Assembly: GCA_014058105.1 (NCBI GenBank)
Contig: JACGCM010001511.1
Span: 1,860,001-1,924,000 of the forward strand
DNA length: 64,000 nt
Source: Kingdonia uniflora
Taxonomy: Eukaryota > Streptophyta > Magnoliopsida > Ranunculales > Circaeasteraceae
Reading direction: 5' to 3'
Of the stretch, positions 10,457 through 22,670 are shown piece by piece. The notes beneath the pieces are model-generated. The model was not told where the DNA came from and did no database searches. It saw only the letters and a program-made list of their open reading frames with translations. Within the stretch, counting starts at the first letter, position 1. Each line of letters starts with the position of its first letter. Made by a program: the position numbers and the translations under genes.

Positions 10457-11303
10457 GTTCAAGGAACTGAGTTAGAATTGGAAGCTTCCACTGCAGCTTA
10501 TGAGTCAGATACCACCCAAAGCTTTTGAATAACCATCTCAATGGCTTTAATAGTTCCTTCCACCTTAGCGGCGCACTCTGCCATAAAGCAGTATCAGGAC
10601 CGGAGCTCATAACCAAAGCCCCTAAAACAGCACCTTCACTGTTCTTGACCTCTGCCCCACTGCTAGCAAGTCCTGGGTTAACAACACCTTCATTCATCTT
10701 ACATCCATAGAAAGCGTAAAAGGGTTTGTCAGATCTCTTGAAGAATTTTGCATAACATAGAATGAGCAGCATACTCTTGCACATTAATACTAGATAGTTT
10801 TTAAATTTATCACATTTGATATGTGCACATTATTAGATAAGACAACATTCATGGCTCCCAGGTGAGGTAAAGAGGACTAAGTGTAAGAGATATCCATCAT
10901 TCTTTAATGAGAGAGCCAGAGTTGTTTGTAATTTTTACAGGCTCTAGAAGGCAGTGAACAGGAGCCAGATATTGAAAGACATTTTTAGCCAAGCCTAAAG
11001 CAATTTAAACAGATCACACTCCCAGAGGAGGTGATGCGTAGGTTCCACACCCGACCACAGATTTAACATCTCGACATCATATAAATGCTTTAGTTCATGG
11101 TGACAGTGTCAATAGTCAAGGCCCCAATCAGCATCCTCCAATAGAAGTTCACAGTCTTGGGAGCAACAATACATTCATACAAAGTCAGACCACCACATTT
11201 TCTGTAAACTTGACTGAGAAAACATTTTCCAGATCCGGTTTCCACATACAAGTGTCATCGTTGATCACCTCAGACTCGACAAAATTAAAACAAATATAGA
11301 AGT
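10457..11303 (-). pseudogene. LINE-A 3' half: zf-RVT and RNase H remnants
   Basis: Minus-strand translation gives a zf-RVT-like segment (about 11170-10990: KTVNFYWRML, then HHLLWECDL) and then a non-LTR RNase H domain (10720-10450: NPGLASSG, KNSEGAVLGALVM, the AKVEGTIKAIEMVI stretch and VVSDS). The frame is broken throughout. Its right edge ends exactly at the target duplication of the gag-only LTR element at 11304. The other half of what looks like the same minus-strand LINE, with the reverse transcriptase, resumes at 53836. Confidence 0.7.
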
Positions 11304-11308
11304 AATCC
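11304..11308. repeat. Target duplication AATCC, left copy
   Basis: AATCC directly precedes the TGATGTGACAC start of the gag-only element. The identical AATCC follows its 3' LTR at 53831-53835, 42.5 kb away. Confidence 0.85.
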
Positions 11309-11380
11309 TGATGTGACACATTCCTCATAGGGTCGTCCACACCCATCGTATGACCTATGTTTATTTAATAATTTTAAGGG
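11309..11380 (+). repeat. Gag-only element 5' LTR, first piece
   Basis: Aligns with the first ~70 bases of the intact 3' LTR at 53462 (shared TGATGTGACACAT, CATAGGGTCG, TATGACCTATG, TTATTTAATA). It then stops where the MULE inverted repeat begins. Confidence 0.85.
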
Positions 11381-11613
11381 TTTTTTAGACTTTAGACCCC
11401 ATATACTTGTCCATCTTTGGCATTATCCCCCACCTGTGGCTTTTCTTAGACTTTAGACCCCAATATCTAATTTTTGGCAAAAACAGAGCCGGTCAACTGG
11501 GTCAGTACAGATTTGACCGAGTCAAAAAATTTAATGTCTAAAGTGCCCTCACATCCCTCTCGTGATATCAATTCTCAAACACTCAAAAACAAACTCTATC
11601 CCGCCAAACCTAA
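11381..11613 (+). repeat. MULE left terminal inverted repeat
   Basis: Starts TTTTTTAGACTTTAGACCCC and is matched, with scattered substitutions, by the reverse complement of 50535-50765. The match runs to CCCGCCAAACCTAA. Inside it, the AGACTTTAGACCCC motif is repeated once (about 11448-11461). Confidence 0.9.
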
Positions 11614-12087
11614 AAAAAACTAGAAGAGTTTACCCGATTGATAATCTTCCCTTCCAAATGAAGAAATCTCAGACAAAAAGGTCTGCAATTCTCTCAAACT
11701 TATATATATATATATATTCTATGATTATTTTGCACAAAACTCACTGAGTACCATTTGTTGCGAGAGAGGATTACTGAGTACCATTTATTGTAATTTTTGT
11801 GTAATTGGGGTTGTGGGTTGTAGAGCAGTTGTTCTAATATTTGTGAAATTTGAGACAACTAATTGTAGTTTATATGCTTGTTTGTGGGTTATCTAATTGT
11901 AGTTTATCTAATTAGTGTTGTGGGTTTATCTGCTTATTTTGGGGTTCTTGGTTTTAGTGCAATTATTCTTTCTTTGTGATTTAAGTTTGTGGGTTTATTT
12001 ATCTCATTGTTTAACCACGATCCCAATTTATTTTCTTATTTCAAAATTTTCTTTTTTGTATATTAATTATGATTAACTGTTATTTTT
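11614..12087. other. MULE 5' untranslated/promoter region
   Basis: AT-rich, with T-rich stretches and a (TA)n run at about 11702-11716. No ORF of note. It probably holds the transposase promoter and a leader intron ending near TTGTAG at about 12113; neither is certain. Confidence 0.45.
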
Positions 12088-14017
12088 ATGTGTTATTTGA
12101 ATTTACATTGTAGATTGGAACTCCAAAACATGGATTTGGTGATCCATGCTAAGGGAAAATGGACAAGTCCAGGTGCCACTGGGCATTGCAAATCGGATTA
12201 TGTTGGTGGGAAAGATTACATAGTTGACAAAATGTCTAAAGGTTCCCTTACTTGTAAGATATTGATCAGATTATCAGAAAAAATGAGGGATCATTTTCTG
12301 TAAACTACACATTCAATTCCTAGAGGGTCAATGCTCCAGATGTGTTGTTTATTCATTGGCGATCTAAAAATAGTGGATTCTAACAACATCTTGAAGGATA
12401 TGTTAAGAAATAGTGATGGTGCAAGAGAAGGGAGTGTACATTTTTATGTTTATGTTGTCAAAAAACCAAAACCTGTACCCCCAATACATAAAAGAAAGAT
12501 ACCAAGTTACCTTTTAAAGGAGGAATTAGATGAGTTCCCAGATTCTAGTGACAATGATAATGGTGCAGATATGATAAATTTAGATAAAGATGAGCAACCA
12601 GTTGATGTTCAACAATTTGATGGGCAACCAGCTGATGTTCAAGCAAATGGTGTTCAACCTATTGATGTCCTGCTAATTGATGAGCAAGAAATTAATGTAG
12701 AACCAGTTGATGTTCAAGAAAATCATTCATCACAGATTAATATTAATGATGTAGATGCTGAAGACGGTTATTACAGCACTCACTCCTCACAGGATGGAGA
12801 TGGTGTACCTACAGTTAAAGATATAGAAAAATATGAAGAATTTAAAGATTTTGTGGTGGCGAGTAGCAATATTTTTGAGAATGAAGAAAGTATTGCACCA
12901 CTTGATAGTACAAAAAATAGAAAACTATCTTGATCCAATTGTAATTGGGATGGAGTGGCAAACTGTCAATGAGGCTAGAAAATACATAAGGACATGGTCT
13001 ATCCAAAACAAGTTCACATATTTGCAAAAAAAAATGAAAGCTACAGGTTAGGGTTCAAGTGTGCTGATAAAAGTTGCAAGTGGGTGCTATATGTTAGAAG
13101 ATCCACTGATCAACATACCATGGTTGTGAGAGGATGTCATTTAGAACATACTAGTAAAGGCAAAACTGATGACAAGAACAAGCTAGCAAATGTTCTTTGG
13201 GTTGCCAACTACTGTGAGGATGGACTGAGGAATATTAAGCTTTCCAGGCCTATTGATGTGTTCACAACAATTAAAAGAAAATTTGGTATTAATATATCAT
13301 ATTGGACTGCTTGGAATGCATGGACTATATGTATGGAAAGGATTGTTAGTTCATATGATGAGGGATAATTTAAGATGCATTCTTTAGTTATGTAACTTCT
13401 TATTGCAAATCCTGGGAGCCTTATAGGTTGTAGCGGAGATGATACCACATTACAGTGGATTGGAACAATGGTAATGTTCAAGGCATCTTTTGATGGTTGG
13501 TTAAGAGGATGCAGGCCAGTTCTTGGATTAGATGGGTGTTTCTTGAAAGGAAAATATGGGGGAGTTTGTTTGTCTCTTATAGGTCTTGATGGGAACAATA
13601 CTTTATTTCTAGTTGCTATATATTTATGCAGAAGTGAATGCTATAATACCTGGAACACATTTATCCAAGCATTACAGCCATGGCTTGTTCAACATGATAC
13701 CAAATTGGCATTCATTTCTGATAGGCAAAAAGGGTTAATTAAAGCAGTTGCAGATAATTTCCATCATTGCAATCATAGGTTCTGCTTTAGGCATATGTAC
13801 AAGAATTTTAAGAATATTATAGGGGTACACATTTGGAGAAGATATCTTGGAATGTAGCTAGAGCTTTCAGAAAAGTTGATAAAGACAATTTTCTTGATAA
13901 GCTTGGGGAAGACCATTTATCTGCAAGGCAGTGTTTAGAGAGAGAACCACCTGAAACTTGGTGTAGGTCTTACTTTGACTCTACAACTAAATGTGAGCAC
14001 ATCATTAACATGACATG

Positions 14018-14286
14018 AGTTTCATGGCCTCCATTTCGTTCTCATTCCTATACTTTTGAAGGAACATTAAGTCATCAAAATCCCTAACATGAACGTATGG
14101 GTTCTCATCTTCTTTTCCTAATAATTTTGGCAATGAATTGATGAGCGCATTTCTAAGTTCAAATTGCCCAGTTGTAGGAGGTAAAATAATGCACGAGGCA
14201 CGATTTGTCATTTTTGGGAACATGTGATCCTTAAGAGAAATTTGCATTGGTCCCTGACCATTCTCATTATCATTGGCATCTCCCAT
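14018..14286 (-). pseudogene. A1 gag N-terminal fragment
   Basis: An ATG at 14286 begins MGDANDNENGQGPMQ. The gag core follows: CIILPPTTGQFELRNALI, then LPKLLGKEDENPYVHVRDF and EMEAMKLM. This is the N-terminal half of a plant Athila-type Gag. It stops at the junction with the MULE transposase at about 14018. The C-terminal half of an A1 gag is at 22670-22190, on the other side of pol. Confidence 0.8.
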
Positions 14287-15608
14287 CTTAAGTGATTAGG
14301 GTGGAACACTAAATGGAGTGAATGAGGAAATTGGACTCGGATTAAGTCTTAATGGAGAGACAGGGAAATCAAAAGTTTCTAACTCACCCTCAACAGGGAA
14401 GAGTTCCCTACGAGTAAGGATTATACGGTCTCTCGTATCAATAGAGATTGGAATCTCCAGTTGGGTTGAATCGCCTACCTTAAAGTGGATCAGAATATCT
14501 ATCAAATCAGATTCTCTAAGCCTCTCAAGACGACTTTTAGGCCCTCAAAACCATTATTTCATATGCTAATAGATGTGCGCACTATGATGATCACACAACA
14601 ATGAGGTGCATAAAAAATAAACACAATAACCTTTTCAGATGGGCCTTAATTAAGGTCAAGTTGTGAACACGGTCTCAGGATTCGGTTGCTCATATTCCTG
14701 ATAATGGATCGGTTCGCAAGTTGAGTTGTGTATACTCGCTTTAGCAATAACTCGCGTGTAGTTCTAGTCACCTAGAAGCACCTGTGCTGGAAGGTGGGGC
14801 AAACCGTTTAGAATCACCTTTCTATACTAGTTATGCCAGGGAACATACTTCCTCCCGAGAAACGTAGCCACTATCAGGGGTCTTAATGAGCGCGTTCCTA
14901 ATGCTCCCGGTCCGAGCTCTATAAGCCTTTTTGTCTATCTATGTATTTTATGGCTTAATCTTGGTTTCCTTTTAAGTCAATGTCCTGTTCCGTAAAATGT
15001 TAAACCGAGTCGTGACCTCCCGGGGTCCTAGTATGCGGTGCCACACATGGGTGATGAAATCCCGCTTTTTGTTTGCCCTTTATCTAAAGTTTAGAATTTA
15101 AAAGTGCACAAACATCAGGCACATGAACAAAAATTGACCGCTTCGCAGGAGGGTGCGGTGGAAGAAAGTACCTGCGGGGCGGCCTTTTTAGGGGCTCATT
15201 GTTTACCCTGGTGAAACCGTTGAGATGACACACCCGGGCTCTCTGGCTCAAGTAGGCATTGTAAAGAGGTCCTCCCCGGATGTGGGTTCCAATATTGCCC
15301 CTGCAACAAAAAAGTACAATTTTATCATCGCTTTAATTACATACTCTTCGCTCAAGAGTACAATATTTTTGCCTCACTACAAGTCACTCAAAAAGAGGAA
15401 GAAAAGATAACCCTATCTAGTTTTTGGTTGGTCCTTAGCTTCCTTTGGTAGTCACTGTAAAAGAAAGAAAGTAGTCACCGCAAAACAAAGAAAAATTCCT
15501 CAAAGTGCAAAAGTAAAATAAAAATATAATAAACGAAATTTATGTTCTTCTAAAAAGTGAAACCGAAAAACAAATTAAACACAATAAAAACTTTTTCTAA
15601 TTACCGCT
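14287..15608 (-). other. A1 5' untranslated leader
   Basis: About 1.3 kb between the primer site and the gag ATG, without a convincing ORF. It includes GGGTGATGAAATCCCGC-type sequence that also occurs in N1's leader (near 35110). Long leaders are usual in Athila elements. Confidence 0.65.
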
Positions 15609-15628
15609 CGAAATCGGCAACAGTGCCA
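15609..15628 (-). promoter_or_regulatory. A1 primer-binding site (degenerate)
   Basis: On the minus strand TGGCACTGTTGCCGATTT, a decayed form of the TGGCGCCGTTGCCGGGG site (tRNA-Asp type) seen intact in N1. It is four bases from the LTR end. Confidence 0.75.
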
Positions 15629-15632
15629 TTTT

Positions 15633-16764
15633 TGATAACGGTCAAAATCCGGTGTTTAGCATAGGTAAAAATTAGAGTGTCGTTCACTTTCGAACGGAAC
15701 TAGAAATTAGTTTTGGTATTATGTTTTAGTAATCTAAGGTTGTAAAACCGTAAAAATCAATGATATGGTTTTAATCAAGAATTAAGGTCTAGGGGCTTCG
15801 GATTTTACCACCATTTACATATTATATCAACATAGTATCATATATTAAATTCTCCACTTAATTGAAATAACAAACTTCGACCTTTTGTCGATGTAATCCC
15901 ATGATTAATTATAACTCAAGTAGAATATATTATATGAACTAAGTATGTACTAAAAACACATTCCATGAAAGCTATGCTAACTATGAAATGTAAATTAGGA
16001 TCATACCTTAGAAAAATACAATATTAATACAATTTTACTATATCATTTGAGAATCACAAAACTCTTCATATATCTCTGCTTAAAGAGATCATAGGATGAT
16101 AATAGATGTCTCCAACAATATAATTTTGGGATTTGTGATAATATGCTCATATTGCGTTGGAGAAAAATATATTCTACTACATGATATCATACGCTTATGG
16201 CGGATCCATCCTCACCCCTAGTAAGGACTTAGCCGGCCATTATAACAACTATAAAACCTAAATCATATGAGAATAAAATGAACATAAACTAACAACAAAA
16301 AGAGGAATTTTATTGACTTACAAAATAAAATGCTCCAAATACTTACTAGACTTGCACCAACTTACTCCAATAATGCTCTTTTGCACTCTACAAGAATGAT
16401 TCTCTCAAAATTGGATGATCTTATAAGCTCACCACCTCTCCTTTTATAGATGAAGGAGAGGGTTCTTACATTTAATATTAGATTTATAACCTATGCCATG
16501 AAATGACATAAATTTGTAACCTCCAAGAGTTATCCTACAAAATTGTAACCTCCCCAGGTGGGACCCTTGTGTTTGACAACTCTACATCCTTCTCCAACAG
16601 TTCATCCTTTGAGCTATACATCCTGGTATTTACATATATTTGGTAAATGAGCTCCATGTGACCTGAAATATAAAAATTAGTTTTATAAGTCAGGTTTAAT
16701 AATAAAATTATGAATAATAAACATTAAGTCATATGGGAATAGTGGTCATTTTATGTGTCCATCA
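15633..16764 (-). repeat. A1 full LTR (1132 bp)
   Basis: The plus strand begins TGATAACGG beside the primer site and ends TGTGTCCATCA beside the polypurine tract. The last 683 bases (16082-16764) match 22671-23353, also exactly 683 bases, with scattered substitutions. Confidence 0.85.
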
Positions 16765-18120
16765 AATACCCCCAAACTTAAAGTTTGCTAGTCCTCGAGC
16801 AAAGAAAAGAATAAAAGCATAACTCTTTCGTGGTTAAGACCATTGCATTTAGCGTATGCAACAAGCCCTAAAACTTATAGGTTGCCCATATAAGACGAGT
16901 TTTATCTCGTGAGGGTTTGCAGTGACTATACCCACAAAAGTCAATAAGGACATTATAGTAGTTTAGATACTCATTAGGTCATTTCAACTAACTTATTAAT
17001 ATCTGATAATGGTAAAAACATTAAGAAGGTAAACCCCTTAAAATTTAATTCTTTCACATATATATAATCAGAGAACTTGGAGAATTATCCAAAACTAGAG
17101 ATACTACCCAACACTTAAATGAGATTTTACATATTTTTTTAATATCCTCAAGTGTTGTGAAAATAGTTACTGCACATACAACTTTATTTAGAGGCTCTTG
17201 AGTCAATATCCAGCTATTTCGTATTTCGTGAAACAAATCCAACGATCAGTTTGACAAGTGCCATAGTCAATTCGAATCCTGTTATTGATTTTTGGGGAAT
17301 AACTATAGGCCATTTTTTTTTGTACTTGTTTCCTTAGTGAAGCCTCCATAATATGAGTCGTTGGTCGACAATCCCAGCCAGCTGGCCTAGGTTGCCGGGG
17401 TTTGGTGCCCCTTCGTGACCTAGGCTCTGGATTCTCACAAGTAAACTTTATTCATTGCTCCTTTCACATAGTTCATGACTATACTCGAGATTGGTGATAA
17501 TTCTTCCCCTTTCAGTTCTAATCATGCGAGTATGCCTTGCATCGTAAAAGTTTTAGAGCTATTTTGGCTTATAGAAATCCTTATTATATTACTTCAGGAT
17601 CGAACTTATTCTTTAGGCAGTTATTTTCCATGTAGTGGATCATTCCTACCTCAAATACTAGATTCCCTTTGATTGCTCAAAATTCTAGCAAAAATAATAA
17701 ATGCAATACTATCGTGAAGTGTATTTATTTTGAGATATATCAGTCAGCATGAAATTATCTCTAATTAAAGGGTAGTACATCTAGCTTAAGATAATGTTCC
17801 AAAAAAATTTAAGCATGTATTTGATATAAATTTTAACTTCACGGTTTTACGACCAAAATATTTAGACCATATCAAATACTTATAAGCTTGCAGAAACTTA
17901 CTAAAGAGTCTCATAAATTACCATAATGACCTATCTTTTCTCTAAAAAGGTAAAAACTGTGAATGATTTTTCCCCACCCCCAAACTAGAAAGAAGTATTG
18001 TCCCCAATATTTGAAAAGATACCTTAAAAGAAGGGAAAAAATTAGAACATAGTACCTGATATAACATGGGTTGCCTCCCAGATAGCGCTAAGTTTATTGT
18101 CTTCAGCCAGACAAAATGAG
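16765..18120 (-). other. A1 3' untranslated block and polypurine tract
   Basis: The polypurine tract (minus strand AAGTTTGGGGGTATT, 16765-16782) adjoins the LTR. The rest, about 1.35 kb, has no ORF but is conserved with N1 (31519-32870). Shared stretches include TCGTGAGGGTTTGCAGTGAC, GACTATACCCACAAAAGT, GGATTCTCACAAGTAA and CTCGAGATTGGTGATAAT. Conservation without coding suggests RNA-level signals. Confidence 0.8.
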
Positions 18121-18164
18121 GAACCCCCAAACTCAGTGAAAATTGGGTGAAAAGGATATGAATG

Positions 18165-19566
18165 TCACTCCTCATAAACTGGGTCCCGAGGCTTCAAGTC
18201 TTTATTGGTGAAGCTAAAATGTTCATAATAAGGCTTAAGCCTTTGCCCGTTCACTTTTTGTATTTTGCCAGTATTCGGTTCTTCAACCTCAACCGCCTCA
18301 TGTGGATATACCGTTTTAACAATGAGAGGCCCGGTCCATCGTGATCATAGTTTGCCAGGAAATAAATGTAACCTAGAAGAGTACAACAAGACTTTTTGGT
18401 TTGGTTCAAATGATTTTCCCAAAATGTTTTTGTCGTAAAACGCTTTCATGCGCTCCTTGTAAGTCTTTGCTGAATGGTATGCATCATTCCGTAGTTCTTC
18501 TAACTCATTGAGTTGAAGCTTGCGATGCAAACCGGCCTTCCCAATGTCAAAGTTCAAGGTCTTTATTGCCCAATATGCTCGGTGTTCTAATTCAACTGGA
18601 AGGTGACAAGCCTTTCCATAGACTAGCTGGTAAGGGGACATTTCAATAGGTGTCTTAAAAGCAGTACGATAAGCCCAAAGAGCATCGTTTAGTCGAGTTG
18701 ACCAATCTTTACGGTTTGGTCTTATCGTTTTTTGAAGAATATTCTTGATTTCACGATTGGAAACCTCCACTAGTCTGCGGATGATACGGTGTAGCAACCT
18801 TGTGTGTTACTCTAAATTTTTTCATTAAGTTCGCACACATTCGACTGTTAAAATGTGACCCCCCATCACTAATTATTGCCCTCGGCGTACCAAAACGAGA
18901 AAAAATATTATCTTTAATAAATTCAATAACAACCGAACTATCATTGGTCCTGGTAGGAATAGCTTCAACCCACTTAGTCACATAGTCAATGGCTAAAAGG
19001 ATGTACATGAACCCAAAAGATGGGGTGATGGTACCCATAAAGTCTATACCCCAAACATCAAATGGTTCAATGATCAAGATTGGGTTTAGTGGCATCATAT
19101 TCCTACGGGACAAGGCTCCCATTCTCTGACATCTATCACAAGCCTTGCAAAATTCGTAAGCATCACGAAATAAGGTAGGCCAATAAAATCCACACTGTAA
19201 AATTTTTGCAGAGATCTTTTTGGAGTTGAAGTGACCACCACAAGCTTGGGAGTGACAAAATTCTATGACTTTGGTATGCTCAAAATCTGGGACACATCTC
19301 CTAATTATTTGATCAGAACAATATTTGAACAGGTACGGGTTATCCCAGAAGAAGTGTCAGGCCTCACTAAGAAATTAATTTTTATCTGGGTTGGTCCAAA
19401 AACTAGGAAGGTGCCCTGTGGCAAGATAATTTGTTATGTCTGCAAACCATGGTACAGAAGACATAGAGCGAATGGACATGAGTTGCTCATCAAGAAAGGA
19501 CTCACGAATAGGTAATGACCTATCTAAAGAATTATTGTCTATTCGAGAAAGGTGGTCAGCTACCAC
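18165..19566 (-). pseudogene. A1 integrase
   Basis: Reading leftwards: zinc-binding HHCC region near 19240-19130 (ending CDRCQRMG), core with FDVWGIDFMGTI (first Asp), IISDGGSHFNS (second Asp) and a broken TSG...EVSNREI motif (third acidic residue retained as E). The conserved [20 protein letters not shown] and HRAYWAI segments follow, then a C-terminal part with PHEAVEVEEP to about 18165. About 8 nt are missing right before the catalytic Glu (near 18765), which shifts the frame. A further stop near 18345 splits off the C-terminal part. This integrase type is typical of plant Athila elements. Confidence 0.85.
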
Positions 19567-19625
19567 ATTCTCAGCACATTTTTATCCTGAATCTCAATAT
19601 CAAACTCCTGAAGTAATAATATATA

Positions 19626-20807
19626 TCAGATTAAGCGTTGTTTGGTGTTCTTCTTGGTAAGAAGGTGTTTGATAGCAGCATGATCCGTATAGACTATTAC
19701 TTTAGAACTTATGAGATAAGAACGGAATTTTTCTAGAGCAAAGACTATCGCTAGAAGTTCTTTCTCTGTGGTTGTGTAATTGAGTTGCGCATCATTAAGA
19801 GTTTTACTGGCATAATAGATGGCACGCGGAAGGTTATCAATGTGTTGTGCCAAAACTGCACCAATGGCATAGTCATATGCATCATACATCAACTCGAAAG
19901 GTTTGTTCCAATTTGGAGGTTGGATGATGGGTGATGATGTTAGGCGTGTTCGGAGATTCTCAAAAGCTTTAAGACACGAATCATCGAATAAAAAGGTGGT
20001 GTCCTTGGCGAGGAGATTGCTGAGGGGTCGAGCAATTTCGCTAAACTCAGGAACAAAACGTCGATAAAATCCTGCATGCCTCAAGAATGAACGAACATCC
20101 TTGACTGTTCGTGGGGGTGGGAGACTAGATATGACATCGATCTTGGCTTTATCTACTTCGATACCCTTTGCTGATATGACATGTCCTAATACTATATTTT
20201 TTTTAACCATGAAGTGACATTTTTCCCAATTTAGAACAAGATTTTTCTGTTGACACCTAGCAAGAACAATAGATAAGTGGTGGAGACATTAGTCAAACGA
20301 ATCTCCGAATAGGGAGAAGTCATCCATGAAAACCTTAAGGAAACGCTCAGCCATGTTAGAGAAAATGCTCAACATACATCCCTAAAATGTTACTGGAGTA
20401 TTGCAAAACCCAAATGGCATGCGGCGATAGGCAAAGGTTCCAAAAGGACAAGTAAACATGGTTTTCTCTTGGTCCTCAAAAGCGATGGGTATTTGATTGT
20501 ACCCAGAATACCCATCATGAAAACAATAGTATTCATGACCGACGAGACGTTTAAGCATTTGATCCATGAATGGTAAGGGAAAATGATCTTTTCGAGTGAT
20601 CGAATTGAGTTTTCTATAATCTATACACACTTGCCACCCTGTGGTCATGCGAGTGGGGACAAGATCATTGTGATCATTCTTCACAACAGTGATTCTAAAC
20701 TTTTTAGGAATAACATGAATTGGGCTTACCCATGGGCTGTCAGAAATAGGATAAATGATCACAGCGTCAAGCAGTTTCAAAATTTCTTTTCTCATAACCT
20801 CAGCCAT
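19626..20807 (-). pseudogene. A1 reverse transcriptase and RNase H
   Basis: The RT N-terminal part is in 20807-20382 (WVSPIHVIPKK, WQVCIDYRKLNSITRKDHF, GYSGYNQIPIA, RMPFGFCNTPVTF). The catalytic FMDD lies at 20330-20319 in a short broken stretch. Thumb and RNase H follow in 20210-19626 (LGHVISAKGIEVDKAKID, AIYYASKTLNDAQLNYTTTE, VYTDHAAIKHLL). One stop and frame loss separate the two halves around 20380-20215. Confidence 0.87.
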
Positions 20808-21227
20808 AGTCAGGTTAAGCCTTCATTTTCCTTCTTTGGACTTCTTGGCATTGTCCTCAAGTTTTATCTTGTGCATGCATACAGAAGGACTAATACCCTT
20901 AATATCTAAAATGTTCCATCCAAGAGCTTTTGTGTTTCCCTTTATTACACGCATTAATTTCTCTTCATTCTCCGGTTCAAGGTCGGATGCTATGATAGCA
21001 GGAAGAGTCTCATTAGGACCTAGGTAGACATATTTGAGATTTTCAGGGAGAGGTTTAAGTTCTAACCTAACGGGCACTTCTTCCGCTTCTGGAATAGGAT
21101 CCTTGACTTTTAGCATTTTAACATTATCATTATTATCCACAATAAGAACAGAATCCAACAAGGCATTGACCTCATTGATAAGGTCATCAACATCTAAATT
21201 ATCTCCAAAATGTGCAAGACAAACTTC

Positions 21228-21935
21228 TTATGGGTCCCTAGGATTGGAACTATGAAATGTACTGTTTACAACAGTACCAAGCATGTTACACTCATTGGGT
21301 TCATTTTCAAACAAAGTATGAGTTGTATTGAAGATATTTAGATTGATGGTCTTATTCCCATAAGTCAACTTCATAACTCCGCTACGGCAATTGATTAATG
21401 CATTAGTAGTGGCCAAGAAAGATCGGCCAAGGATCACAGGTATCTCACTATTTAGGTCTTCTACCGGGTTTGTGTCAAGGACCACAAAGTTGACAGGATA
21501 GAAAAAATCGTCAACCTGGACAAGTACATCCATCACAACTCCCCTAGGAATTCTAATGGATCGATCAGCTAGTTGCAAGGTTCTATGTGTCGGTTTTAGT
21601 CCTTCTAGACCTAGCTGCTCATATACCGAATAAGGGATCAAGTTGACACTGGCACCTAAATCAAGTAAGGCTTTTCCAATACGATTTTTCCCTATGTGGT
21701 AAGAAATTGTCGGCATTCCTGGATCTTTGTATTTCATGGGTGTTTTGTTCAAGATTATAGAGCTAACCTGAGCATCCAATTGAATAACATTTTCACTGTC
21801 ATGGACATTGAAAGCTTTCTTGAAAACATTCATACGTTTCTTGAACGTGCAGAGGTCCTTGAGATGTTTTGCATAGGAAGGAATCTGTCGTAACGCATCG
21901 AGGAAAGGAATAGTGATCTTAAGATTTTTGAACAT
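21228..21935 (-). pseudogene. A1 protease domain
   Basis: A 235-residue open stretch. Residues ~80-190 carry a retropepsin-like fold with LLDLGASVNLIPYSVY as the active-site motif and VILGRSFLATTNALINC as the second conserved motif. The DLGAS form of the catalytic triad is common in plant gypsy elements. Upstream residues (FLDALRQIPSYAKHLKDL) are the usual Gag-protease linker. It is the longest open piece of A1. Confidence 0.85.
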
Positions 21936-22189
21936 TTCCTTAACCTCTTTATCGGGAATGTTCTTCCTATTGACTAAAAATTATTGGGGAAAAGGTACTC
22001 TAGGAATTCTAGGTAGATCATTTTTGATAATCTTTTCACTTAGCGAGATCTGCCAAGTCTCTTCCTCAACAAAAGGAGTTTCTTCACATATAGGTTTGCA
22101 TCCTTCTACAACTTTCTCAGTACTAGGATTAGGACTTTCACGTGATTTGTCCTCAGGCATCCTAACTTTGCTGTCTACAGTCTTTCCAC

Positions 22190-22670
22190 TTCAAAGTGTA
22201 ATCACCGCATTCGCCTGATCGCAGTATAAACTCTCGGTTTGATCCTTCGGATTGGGCTGGGTTTGACTTGGAAACGTACCTATGTCTCTAGTACTTAGCC
22301 CAGATGCCAATTGAGCAATTGATGTTTCTATTTGACTCATGGATTGCTGAATCATTTGCATGAATTGTTGCATCAACTGGTTATTAGATTGCAATAGGGA
22401 TTGAATGCCATCATCCGAAGATGGTTTCCTATACTGAGGAGGAACGTAAGGAGTATTTTGCTGAAAAGGTTGGTGATTGGGAGTAAAGGATACACCACCT
22501 TGATTTTGATTTGAATTACTCCCTTGGTAATACGGTCTGCCAGAATAGTTATTCGAATTATTCCTTCCTGAAGAATTCCCTTGATGATATGACTGGTTAT
22601 AAGGAAAGAGAAAGGTTTTTTATTAAACATATTTACCTGATCCTTCCTGGTTTCCCTAATTTCATGAATC
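22190..22670 (-). pseudogene. A1 gag C-terminal part
   Basis: Q/N/S-rich linker and a helical segment NNQLMQQFMQMIQQSMSQ, SIAQLASGLS, then QANAVITL just before the protease region, as in Athila Gag (usual form NAVTLRSGK). The joined protein starts directly at the edge of the partial LTR at 22671, so the N-terminal gag, leader and primer site are missing here. Confidence 0.75.

Noticed and set aside
10446..10784. A host gene of 112 residues
   Set aside because: The sequence reads as the non-LTR RNase H domain of a LINE, with frame changes and neighbouring zf-RVT motifs.
14005..14286. Part of the MULE transposase on the opposite strand
   Set aside because: The minus-strand translation is clearly Athila-type Gag; the MULE frame ends at the junction.
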